DNA of 64,000 nucleotides, taken from the NCBI GenBank assembly GCA_022702545.1, contig JAHRBC010000001.1, forward strand, positions 2,356,001-2,420,000, in the 5' to 3' direction. A model generated the notes under the pieces. The model searched no databases, was not told the origin of the DNA, and saw only the letters and a list, made by a program, of their open reading frames with translations. Source of the DNA: Phycomyces nitens (taxonomy: Eukaryota > Mucoromycota > Mucoromycetes > Mucorales > Phycomycetaceae). Below are positions 35,253 to 45,406 of this stretch, in pieces. Within the stretch, counting starts at the first letter, position 1, and each line of letters opens with the position of its first letter. A program made the position numbers and the translations under genes.

Positions 35253-36045
35253 TTAGAAATGGCGGGCGTTTTTTATAAATCAGTCGTAAGGACTTTGTGT
35301 TAAACTGTTTTGTATTTCAAATATTTTTAAAATACTATTATTTTATTATACATTCTCCCTATTCTAGTTATTAATGTTTTTAATACATATTTATTTTGAA
35401 TAAGTATCTAATTAAAGTGAATAAAAATTATTTCTTTTCATTGTCAAACTGTACATTTTATAAACGATCCTGAACAATATACTTGTGGTCTTGATACATT
35501 TGAAAATTAGTTGGGAAATCTTGTACGTTTAAACACTTTGGAATGAATATAAACTTGGTTGTATACTTTATATTTATACATATTTCAAGAAATTATCTTT
35601 ACATTAATCAATAACTAAAATATATTGAATCAATATGAAAAGTTATTATGTACAAATTTCGGGATCTCTGTATTTATAAAATTGATACGGGTTGCAAACT
35701 TTATTGTAAAATAAAAATCAACTATAGAATATGTTAGGTATAGGTTATAGGAAAAATAGATAGAAAACATATCGAAAGTATGTTCGTTGGTTTAGAGAAT
35801 TATATAGATAAAAGCTTAGAAAGTTGGAGGAGAAAGAGAAAATGATAAGACCCTAAAATGGCCTTATTGTACTTGGGTGGTTACATTTGAATTTAAATAG
35901 TGGAACCGAAATAGTGAATAGAAGCATTTAGCAAAAATTGACGCAACCATTTCAAAATATTTACACCCAGTTTCATATTTAATGCATTGTTGCTACTTGA
36001 GGTTGAGATAATTTGGGAATTTTTTTAGACAAAATCATAGTATCA
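35253..36045. other. AT-rich spacer
   Basis: Very AT-rich, without coding signal. It could contain the left end of the transposase relic that follows, but I find no matching terminal inverted repeat. Confidence 0.5.
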
Positions 36046-37052
36046 ATCGAGACTCTTCATTTAATTCAATAGAAATTGACTTTATTCATTATAACCCTGA
36101 AAAAGGATCGCTCTTAGGCTTTGATGACAGTGCTATTGAGCAAGATGATAATACAGCTATCGAAGATTGCAACCTTGAATGCTTAGTGTTCTTGACACAA
36201 TTCCTAAATCTTATTCAGCAGCAATGGAGGTTACAGACAATTAGGTTAAAAATATTCAGCAAGTTCCTATTACTTCTACTAGAAAGTATAAGAGATACGG
36301 ACAATATCAAATGGAAAGGCTTATTTAAATAATCCAACAAGGGCTGTCAGTAACACAGGCAGCAGAGTAATCCGATATACCTCGTAGTAACATTTGCAAA
36401 CTACTTGGCAAATTCAATAATAGCAATGAAACACTGTTTCCTGGACATACACTAAATCAATCAACCTGAAGCAAATCTATTGTTTTATCGACACTTGCCC
36501 TTTTGTATAGGTATGTTTGACAATAACCCATTTATTGTTCTTGAAGAAGCAAGGCAAAGGTTTTGTAAACATTTTAAAGGTCTCAAGTGTATCTTTCTTG
36601 GCTATGCAAACATATCTGTGAAAAGTGTGTCTTTGTTGATAAGCAGCTTTCACTCTCACTTTATAAGAAACTGTAGTTGGTCAAAATTTGGTGATCCCAC
36701 AGTTGTAAAAGTAGATGTACAAAAGAGAGTGACTAGAAAAGTAATGTTGGTGTCCCTTTGGTACAATTTGTTTTTCATAAAGTCACCCCCCTTTTTTTTA
36801 AAAAAAAAAAAGGATGCAGCAAAAATTGACAAGGAGTTTCCTGGACCATCCTCATCTAAGAAAAGAAAACTTGTGATACTCAAGAAAGACGCAGCAACCT
36901 ATAGTTAAATTCATAGAATTAATATGTTTATTCTGGGAAAACATGAACAAAACAGATACTCTCAATCCCTATAACAAAAGCCTGCAAAGAAGTTGCTATT
37001 AGTAATTGCCAAGGTTGGATAAGATATAATGTATCTCAAACTGAGTTGTAGA
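36046..37052 (+). pseudogene. Tc1/mariner-like (DDE_3) transposase relic
   Basis: Fragments of one transposase lie in order but in different frames with many stops. An acidic N-terminal piece comes first. A helix-turn-helix piece follows, reading M-E-R-L-I-Q-I-I-Q-Q-G-L-S-V-T-Q-A-A-E then (stop) S-D-I-P-R-S. Next is N-N-P-F-I-V-L-E-E-A-R-Q-R-F-C, then D-A-A-K-I-D-K-E-F-P-G-P followed by S-K-K-R-K. The end reads I-T-K-A-C-K-E-V-A-I-S-N-C-Q-G-W-I-R near 36970-37050. The segment that should carry the last catalytic acids (motifs like N-C-R-I-H-H and N-P-I-E-E-C-W) is missing between about 36905 and 36970, so there is an internal deletion. Family recognition is from memory of abundant Mucorales transposases. 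Confidence 0.65.
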
Positions 37053-37941
37053 GATTATAAGAATTATCCCAAGTTAAACTCTGACGTTTGCCGAGTTATA
37101 TTTTACCAAGTTTTGTCATTGTGGTATAATAAACCAGATATTACTGTATTTCTTAGATTTGAATAGTTTCAAAGGGCATAAAGTACACTCTATTGCCATA
37201 TAATAAGAATATAAACACGATATTTTAATGAACCTTTATTTAAAAAGTATTATACTTTCTGTAGATATTTGTGTAAAATGATTATGAGTTCAAAGATAAT
37301 TTTACACAAATGTCAATGGAATCTTTACAATTAAATCAAAACATAAAACATCTTTGGCATTAAAGACTTTATTCAACCATAGACATGTAGAAAATGTGAG
37401 TCTCTACAAGATGTATCCTTTTCTATAATGTCTCTACAATAACCTTGTATTCTTGCTATGTCGCTTGACTTTAATAGAATAACTCTCAGATGTTTAGCGT
37501 TCCCAATTGCATTTCCTTTGGAAATTATAGCTGAGCCTTTGATTCTTTTACTCTACACTATATTTGTATTTATATCCAGGTCTGTAGTACCTCTTGACAA
37601 AATGTTGGCTTTCGGACCAATTGGTCTTTTACTAGAATAAAAAGCATTTTCCTGTTGGTCTTGGTATATTTTTGGCAGCCTTATTATACAGTCTTCTTAA
37701 ACTCATTGCTGTATCAAGCATGTTATTATTTTCAAAGAGTATGCGTAAGTTTGTTCTATCAATGTCTTTAAAAGATACGGATCAATCACAAAAAATAATA
37801 AAATCGTCCAAATTTGAGCTCCAAAAAAAATGAATGTGGATGTACCTGTTTTTCGCATCCCTCGCTGGGGTATGTCGGGATTTCAATCAACAAAAACAAG
37901 CGACATGGTCCTTAGTGGCTTGTGTGCCTTTCAAAAGAAAG
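37053..37941. other. Intergenic upstream of uS11m
   Basis: AT-rich, with no intact gene. It holds the hairpin listed separately and possibly the right end of the transposon relic. The frame 37458-37640 is hydrophobic and unassigned. Confidence 0.45.
37267..37311. repeat. Perfect 13-bp inverted repeat (hairpin)
   Basis: ATTTGTGTAAAAT (37267-37279) and its exact reverse complement (37299-37311) are separated by 19 nt. It lies 0.2 kb past the transposase relic. It could be a transposon end, a MITE-like remnant or a transcript-end hairpin. Confidence 0.7.
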
Positions 37942-38628
37942 ATGAGCCTAGTGAGAAACAACGCTCTACTAAACACCATGTTGCCTGTCTGCAGACGTTC
38001 AATTGTCCAGGCCTGTTCCATCAGACCCTCATTTGCAGTCCAACAACGATGGGAGTCAAGTGCTTCGTCCGTTCCTCCTGTTGAACCCAAAGCTTCCGCG
38101 ACTGATCAATTGGATGGCATCCTCAATATTTTGGAACGTTCAAAGATGCAGGAAACCAAAAATACAGACGGCAATACCAATGCATCTGCAGAATCAGGTC
38201 AAGCAAATGAGGGCAAGACTTCGGATAATGCTTTTGACCTGAGCTTCATAAACTCTTCCTTGTCAAGAATCGCACAGGCACCCTGTCAACTCCACATCAA
38301 TGCCGCCTTCAACAACACTATCCTGACACTCACACGTCCCAACGGTTCTCCCCTGGTAAACACATCGGGTGGAACTGCAGGATTCAAAAAGGCTCAGCGT
38401 AGTGGTTATGAAGCTGCTCACCAGGCTGCTCTCCAATTGCTTGACAAGGTCCAGGCAAAGAACCTCAATATTACAAACGTCCACATTGTTCTCAAGGGAT
38501 TTGGACCTGGACGTGATGCTGCTTACAAGGCACTTGTCACAGGTTCTCAGTGGAATATCAGACGTATCACAGACGCAACTCCTGTTCCATTTGGCGGCTG
38601 CAGACCCAAGAAAGCTAGACGTCTTTAA
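37942..38628 (+). CDS. Mitochondrial small-subunit ribosomal protein uS11m
   Basis: Intronless, 228 residues. I start at ATG 37942, because the next residues (S-L-V-R-N-N-A-L, then C-R-R-S-I-V) look like a mitochondrial presequence. Upstream in-frame ATGs at 37834 would add 36 residues without such character, or mark an unspliced 5' exon. A Ser/Glu-rich linker (about 50-115) precedes the uS11 fold. This starts A-P-C-Q-L-H-I-N-A-A-F-N-N-T and continues with S-G-G-T-A-G-F-K-K-A-Q-R, G-F-G-P-G-R-D-A-A, I-T-D-A-T-P-V-P and the basic end G-C-R-P-K-K-A-R-R-L. uS11 sits on the platform of the mitoribosomal small subunit. It is convergent with the SF3A2 gene, 199 bp apart. Confidence 0.92.
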   Translation: MSLVRNNALLNTMLPVCRRSIVQACSIRPSFAVQQRWESSASSVPPVEPKASATDQLDGILNILERSKMQETKNTDGNTNASAESGQANEGKTSDNAFDLSFINSSLSRIAQAPCQLHINAAFNNTILTLTRPNGSPLVNTSGGTAGFKKAQRSGYEAAHQAALQLLDKVQAKNLNITNVHIVLKGFGPGRDAAYKALVTGSQWNIRRITDATPVPFGGCRPKKARRL

Positions 38629-38827
38629 TCTATGGTGTATGTGTGTGTGTGTGTAGAATGAATAAATGTTTAGAAAGAAGCTGGTTCTTTTCAGAGAGTG
38701 TATGTGTATGTGTGTATTTTTTTGGTTTATTGGGCGGAGGAAAATGTACAGTCAGTTTCATGGCATGTCATGTAAAAAATAAGAAGAAGAGAAGGAATGT
38801 ATGCTTTTTTTTTGCTCTACTTTTGTT

Positions 38828-39538
38828 TTAAGGAGGTGCTGTACCGGGTGCACCCATGCCTTCAAACAATACAGGTGCCTTTTCACTCTTGTAGAAACAT
38901 TGCAGAGAAAATTGCTTAGCATCATGATCCCAATGTGTCCAAAACTTTCCGGGCGCACGGTCAATTTCTTTACTTTGGACCTTGAAAGCAATTGTTTCGT
39001 AGGGTTCGGCAGCTATCAGCAAATACTGATAGGCTTTGTTGGGTGCTTCGACTTTTTGTTCGTATGCTGACATGAATCGATGGCGAGGAATCACTCCAGG
39101 AGCAATCTGGGGATACTGCACCTGGAATAGCAAGCCTAGTTGACGCGTCACTGGATCACGCACCTTGGTTACGCGATAACCAGGTCTGCCAATCTTGATG
39201 ATGTTGCGATTAGGGACAACCAAGGGCTTGGCTGGGCCAATTGCAGGTTGTGCAATAGCAGAATCACGAGCTTCCTTGGATGCACGTCTGGCAAGATTGG
39301 TTTGATGCTTCTTTCCCTGAGTGTGTGCAAGATATGATCCTTCACTGGTGTGCAGGGTCAAACAGAGCTTGCACTCGTATGAGCCCAGATGGTTCTTCAT
39401 AAAGTAAGGATCCTTGGAGATGTCGATCGTCTCCAGCGCAAGTTTGCGCAGACGTTCTCTTCTGTCGACATTTGACTCTGACCAGCTCGCCACACCTCCA
39501 CTTCTGCTTTTACTGCCCACTCGGTTTTGGAAATCCAT
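38828..39538 (-). CDS. Splicing factor 3A subunit 2 (SF3A2/Prp11)
   Basis: Intronless, 236 residues, in keeping with fungal Prp11 (metazoan SF3A2 has a long proline-rich tail that is absent here). The start M-D-F-Q-N-R-V-G-S-K is nearly invariant in the family, which fixes the ATG. A matrin-type C2H2 zinc finger lies at about 54-80 (Y-E-C-K-L-C and H-T-Q-G-K-K-H). It is followed by the conserved P-N-R-N-I-I-K-I-G-R-P-G-Y, the L-L-F-Q-V-Q-Y-P block, and W-T-H-W-D near the C-terminus. It acts in the U2 snRNP, in the SF3A trimer, at branch-site recognition in the nucleus. That the gene lacks introns is notable only in this intron-rich window. Confidence 0.96.
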   Translation of the reverse strand: MDFQNRVGSKSRSGGVASWSESNVDRRERLRKLALETIDISKDPYFMKNHLGSYECKLCLTLHTSEGSYLAHTQGKKHQTNLARRASKEARDSAIAQPAIGPAKPLVVPNRNIIKIGRPGYRVTKVRDPVTRQLGLLFQVQYPQIAPGVIPRHRFMSAYEQKVEAPNKAYQYLLIAAEPYETIAFKVQSKEIDRAPGKFWTHWDHDAKQFSLQCFYKSEKAPVLFEGMGAPGTAPP

Positions 39539-39673
39539 GATGAGATGCTCAGAAGGAAGAAAAATAATGGAAGTTGCAGTTGGTATTGTGTGACTTGGTT
39601 TTTAGTAGGGCGGGGTAAATGATTTAATGATCAATTAAGCTTTCTTTTTGTTACAAATCTTATGAATAGAGGA

Positions 39674-41202
39674 TCATCTTGTATAGGCAATATTTATTAC
39701 AATTGCAAAGACAACTTCCAGCATAACTTCTGTTGCAATCAATACACCATTTGCTTCCACGAGCTGAGAAAAATGCAAGGGCATGTCCTTTAGAATGTCG
39801 ATTTTATCGTTATCTTCCCCTTTGAAAATTGGAGTATGAGAACAAGTATAACCATAATGCATTAACTTACATGCTTTTGAAGGATCCATTTCGAGACTGA
39901 TATCAGGAACCACCAATTCACACACATTGACTCCGAGATCATTGCGATTGGACTCCTTGGTCAAAAGCTTCCATGAAAAGATCAACTCTGGATCATCATC
40001 TCTGTACGATAATTAGACAGATATCATTAGAACAATCCAAGTTACCTTGGTCCGATAAACTTTAGCTGGTCAACACCAAGCTCTTCAAGCGTAATAGGCC
40101 CATTAGACATCTTTTCCTTGAGCTTATCGAAAAACTTGGTCCTTTCGTTTTCCAATTCCCCATAGTGCACCAGCAACCGGAAAAATGAGAGCACATCGCC
40201 TTCATCCTTGACCCTAGCCAAAATGTTATTCATATTGATTTGACTACTCTGACTTACTGCTGGAGTACACTCCCAATGTTGACCTGTGTCTCGATTGCCA
40301 AGTCAAATGAAAAGTTGTCGACTACTAGATCTGGCTCATAGACATCAAAAGACACACTGAACCACTGGTCATACGTCGTGCCTTTTAATCTACACTGTCT
40401 TATGTCGCCTAAACCAAGTATCACTAAGTACAAACCAGAAGAATGCTAATCTGGTCAATTACCTGAGCCATCTGGATTATGGATAAGAACATTGTTGGTT
40501 TCTTTGAATTGAAGATGAGTGAATTCAGTTTGCTTTTGAACCTATCCAGATAACCATAAAACCGAGCTGTATGTACCATTCGAGCCTTTTGTTTGTCTTT
40601 ACCTCTGGATTCTGCAATGCCTTTTCGCGCAACTCTGCGTGAGGAGACACAAAGTCACTGCCAGACATATCTCCAGGATTTGTTGGCAATGGTGCCCCAC
40701 CTATATGGAGCATATATTCACTAGAATGATAGCGAGTTGATATGAGGAGAGTCTGATATAGATCCATATCTTACAATACAACATCTTCATCCACCGGTTC
40801 CTCTGCATCTTCTTCCACGGCCTTTGCTCGCTCTTCAGGTGTCATTTTTGACAGCGAGGATTCTTTGATCCGTCGTGCCTTTTGTTGTTCTAGTTCTTTT
40901 TCAAGTGTTTCCACCTTTTCATTCATTCGTTTTAATTGAAGTTTTAGTTCGTGTTTCTCTGCTTCCAGGGGATTGGCATTTTCTGGCCAAGTGTTCAAAT
41001 AGAATTGAGCCTAATGATCAATGTCAGAATAGAATGCGCACAGGAAAAAAAAAACAAAAAAGAGGAATCTACGCACAATATCATCTCTGATCTGTTCTTC
41101 AGTAGCAACTTGTTGTGCTTCCAATAGTCTTTGTTGGAATCTTGCATTAGATGTTCTGAAATCAAAGATTGGTTCTTCTGGATCGCTTGATGATGTTGGC
41201 AT
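39674..41202 (-). CDS. CENP-P-like inner kinetochore protein (Ctf19-related)
   Basis: Eight short exons (41202-41077, 41010-40775, 40720-40603, 40541-40463, 40408-40258, 40213-40046, 40001-39871, 39819-39674) join in phase to 384 residues. A coiled coil at about 55-95 (L-K-L-Q-L-K-R-M-N-E-K-V-E-T-L-E-K) is followed by an RWD-type region. The best family evidence is D-V-L-S-F-F-R-L-L-V-H-Y followed by N-E-R-T-K-F-F-D-K-L-K-E-K. This matches the vertebrate CENP-P pattern of an FFR helix and a basic F-K-x-L-K-E-K helix. Next comes a strand F-S-W-K-L-L-T-K, then a C-terminal helix. CENP-P belongs to the COMA/CENP-O-P-Q-U-R module. Intron 1 starts GTGCGT. The call comes from remembered homologues and needs a profile search; a generic RWD protein is the alternative. 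Confidence 0.6.
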
Positions 41203-43253
41203 GTAGTCTTTACTGGCAATTTATTCCTGCGCATACTTTTATAAAGCCAAATGTAAAAGTCACAATGATATAATGATATAAATATATATAAATATATATA
41301 AATATATATAAAAGAGGGCAATTCTAGTGCCATTGTTTTTATAGCTCAAGTAACCAAAGAGCCTGCTGTTTACAAGTAAAATATTTCCAAGACTTTATAT
41401 TCATCGATCTACACTTTTGCCATTTGCATGATGGTTTACTCGGAATATCTGCAAAGAAAACCTTGGTGTAATTTAAATCCGGGTTTTATGGACAAGGTGA
41501 GAATTGGGACTGGATCATTGTAGGGTCCCAAAGGTAGTAATTCTCCTAAATATATATATATACATATATACAATTTGATGGTATATCTTGTAAATGTGTG
41601 TATGATAGAGTGAGACTATAAATTGAGAGTGGTATTATTATTTTTTAGCTTGCGCAGAAATCATATAGAATCATACATCACTTTCTTTTTTATGCCGCAG
41701 GGAACACAGACTGTAGAATAGTAAAAATATAGATTTCTTAGAGTAAAGAGCAATATATTTAATCTAGTTGGGAACAGCACAAGAGATTATCTTGGATCTT
41801 GTACCGTTTGGAAAATGCTTATCTTTTGGCTATAATTGGCACAGTAACAAAGTACCCTGCTCTGAACCTACTTTAATTCAGTGGCTTTTTTTTATACGGG
41901 GTTAGGAAAAATAATTATTATATTTAGGCGCCGGCAAGCGGAATTAGAAACACTGTAATCCATGCATTGTTTTCAACCTTTCAAAAAGCACTTGTCTGTT
42001 CAATATTCATTCCAGTAACATACTTATTATTATTATTATTAAACAGAGTTTATAGTAATTCAATTTAAAGCAATCTTTGGCATTAAGAGAGCTTAAATTG
42101 AGTACTGGACAGAACCTGCCATGTTGCGCATCGTTGAAGAAACTGCTCTCTTTTTTTTTTGGAAAAGAATGTCTAGTAATGTCTAGAGTGAGATTACCGT
42201 GGCCTGGAATGAGACCAATGTTAATGACAAGTAGATAATTGTACTTTTTTTTGTCTAGGAAAAATAAATTAAAAAAAAGCGAAATATGAGATGAACTGGC
42301 TCATGCCAATAGCCCAAGGAAATAACGGGTCTGGTGAGTACGGTTAGCTAGCCATACTTGAGGGTCATGGGAAAGCAGGACTCTTGGATAATACTTTAAG
42401 CCTTCTTTAATAGTAATCTGACAAGTAAAAAGGGTGTATATATATATATATAGCGTGGGATAACATATCTTATGAATTTATGGTCTCTAATGACCCAAAA
42501 CTCATACCCAATTCTTCCCAAAAGTCCCATAACCTATAGTACCTAATAAAAACTATTATTGTCTCTATTGATAATGTATGCTTGTTATTTGCCAATAGAC
42601 GCCTCGAATGCTTGTATGGAGGACATCTTAAAGACCTATACAGATTCCATTGCTACACATTTCAATAGGCGTCTAAACAATAAATATTTTTCTCCTGCTC
42701 TTTTAAATTCACAGGCTTATCTGACAAATGAGATATTCGTTAGCCAATCACATTAAATCTCAGCATATGAAAGTGAGTATGGCAGGACATCCGTGTGGAT
42801 GCGTAAAGAAGATTGCTAGTACAATGAAGAAATTCTCAATGAGACTGACGCAATCTAAGCTTGTATTCAAAAAAATTGCCATGTGTCTTTACCTATAAAT
42901 CTGTAACAAGACACAGAAACTGTTTACGTCCATTGATCATCTAGTGTATCCACCTTGAATCTCTTTATTCTGGTCTTTGTACCTTGATTTATTAGCCCTT
43001 TTGCCAAATCAGAAGCCTTTTTGTTTCTCGAGAATAAAAATAAAATCAAGCGAAAAAGAAAAGTCACTCGCTCTCTTGCTCTTTTACCCACTCTCCGTCA
43101 GACACCGAACCTATATATATCTATATAGAAATATAGAAATATAAATACATAATTATCCTGTCTGTCCCAGTTTCCTCTCTTTTCCCTTTGCATCTCTTTA
43201 TCAGACAATCGAAACTGCCGTAACAATCAGTTTAGAAAACTAGTTTGATTCCA
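41203..43253. other. Intergenic, 2 kb
   Basis: AT-rich with TATA runs near 41281-41309, 41550-41572 and 42437-42452. A 65-codon frame at 42559-42756 (plus) has fairly normal composition (D-A-S-N-A-C-M-E-D-I-L then N-N-K-Y-F-S-P-A-L) and could be a remnant of a gene, but I cannot place it. The last 150 bp are pyrimidine-rich and probably the carrier gene's leader. Confidence 0.45.
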
Positions 43254-44566
43254 ATGACCACCAATTCGAATGCCAAGTGGAGACATTTCATGTGAGCAAA
43301 AAAAACAAAAAAAAAACAAACCCAAATCGCAGTTTACCTTGATAAACAGATACAGTCAATAAGGAATCGCATAATAATCCAAGTTCTGTTAGCCAGACGC
43401 ACGAAAACTCTAAACATGCTGTAGCAGGTGCATTGGCAGGTCTTGCAAGTGCATTTGTCACATGTCCCTTGGATGTCGTAAAGACACGTCTTCAGAATCA
43501 AGGAAAGGCACGACCTGGTCAAGTAGTTTATCGTGGAACACTTGGTGAGGATCCAACTACTCTTAAACATAAAGACGGTGCACCAACCCTTTCTTGTGAG
43601 TCTAGGTACGCTTTCCAGAATATGGAAAGATGAAGGAATTCGTGGCCTTTACAGAGGATTAGGCCCGACCATATTCGGGTATTTGCCCACCTGGGCCATC
43701 TACTTTACAGTTTATGATTATTGCAAGAATGCATGGGCATCAGGTAATGGTAAGTGTGGCCACAGTGGAGTAGAATGGGTCAACCAAGCCTTTAACAATA
43801 ATTGTGTAGGACAACACGACAAGGATTGGGTAGTTCATATCACATCAGCCATGACAGCAGGAGCAGCATCTACTACACTCACAAACCCTTTGTGGGTTAT
43901 CAAGACACGGTTCATGGTAAGTTGAGGATCGAAAATATAAATTCAATTTAAAAAAAAACGGGAACTGACGGGAAACAGACACAAAATAGTCTGACAGACT
44001 ACCGGTATAAAAATACGCTCGATGCCTTTATTACTATTGCAAGACAAGAAGGGATCCGTGGGTTTTATAAGGGGCTGGGCCCATCACTGATTGGTGTCAG
44101 CCATGTAGCATTGCAATTTCCAATGTATGAGAAACTCAAGTATCTGCTTCGTAAGTATTATAATATGAGTAAATCAAGTCAGGTTGATTAACATCATAAA
44201 TAGAGACGGATACTGACATTCCGTCTGGATCGGCTGCTATTCTCATGGCCTCTTCGGTGTCAAAGATGGCCGCGAGTATGGCTACATACCCTCATGAAGT
44301 ATGTTCAAATCTTAAAAGCCATGCCCCCAAAAAAAAACTCACCTCTTCAATAGGTGATACGAACACGGCTGCAGAATCAGGCACGGAAGCCGTTTAAATA
44401 CCATGGTATACTACATGCCATTAAAGTAATTAGTGTAGAAGAAGGTTTTCGTGGATTTTACAAGGGGATGCCGACCAATCTGCTGCGCACGGTCCCATCC
44501 TCTGCCATCACAATTCTTACCTACGAAGTCATTGTCCAAAAGATTGATGAATTCAAGAACTCATGA
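43254..44566 (+). CDS. Mitochondrial carrier, NAD+/pyrimidine nucleotide type (NDT1/YIA6-like)
   Basis: Six exons (43254-43291, 43393-43544, 43606-43916, 43979-44150, 44204-44298, 44354-44566) encode 326 residues with three solute-carrier repeats. The signatures are P-L-D-V-V-K-T-R-L-Q, P-L-W-V-I-K-T-R-F and P-H-E-V-I-R-T-R-L-Q, each with its G-x-R-G-x-Y/F-x-G partner. The combination of P-L-W-V-x-K-T-R in repeat 2 and P-H-E-V-x-R-T-R-L-Q in repeat 3 is typical of the branch holding the yeast NAD+ carriers, the folate/FAD carriers and the pyrimidine nucleotide carriers. I favour NAD+ but cannot separate these by eye. A loop of about 30 residues (G-N-G-K-C-G-H-S-G) follows repeat 1. It acts in the inner mitochondrial membrane. 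The first exon has only 13 codons. Confidence 0.88.
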
Positions 44567-45406
44567 GACATTATTTTCTGTCAATCTTTATCAAAGAATA
44601 AAAAAAGAGACGTGTACATATGTTGAACTTCTAAACTCCAAAGATATATGATCAATAACTTGTGCTTATAATTATCTATTTTCTGGACCATATTGAAAGC
44701 TCCATGGTTTTCAAGATATCAAATCCAGGCAGTACTTGGAACTAAAGCACTTTTACTTGGTATGAAAAAAAAGGTACTGGCTGGACAGGGAGTGTGGATG
44801 TGGTACAAATAAAAACATTAACCAACTATTATAATGGCAAGTATAAAAACTAAATTTATTTAACAATATATAATTTACTATGTGCAATATTCACTGCTAT
44901 TCATAACAAAGCTTTATTATAATACCTTTGGGACATTGATATATATATATTCATCCTATTCTCGAGGAATTGCCATTTTTTTTCTGGATTAAACTATTCA
45001 ATAGTTTACATTCTTCAAAATACCCCATTTCAAAATGCCATTTATTGAGTTTTATTCAAAGTGGGTCCCAGACTCTCCCCATCCAAAAATAAATACAAAA
45101 TATAAAATATAAAATAGTTGTATTCTCTTGTTCGTATTTTACACCCTATTTCTAGGCAATTGACCACAAGAGATGTTTGAAAGTGCAAATATTATAACGA
45201 TTCTCCATGCCTCCAAAACTCCCGAGTCAAAAAGTGGTTAATTAGAAGCATGGATACAAACAATCAAGATGGCAAAACATGATTTATATTATTAAGAATA
45301 TTATTACTAAGTAGGTATAAGACAAGAAAATAAGCTATGTAAAAAGAGGTAATTATAGAATGAGTATAGGATAGCCACAAATGGGCTGAAATATGGGGTC
45401 GGTTGT
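44567..45406. other. Intergenic between carrier and peptide transporter
   Basis: 3' regions of two convergent genes. AT-rich, with no coding signal. Confidence 0.6.

Noticed and set aside
37834..37941. 36-residue extension of uS11m
   Set aside because: It does not resemble a mitochondrial presequence, whereas the sequence from 37942 does; it could still be an unspliced leader.
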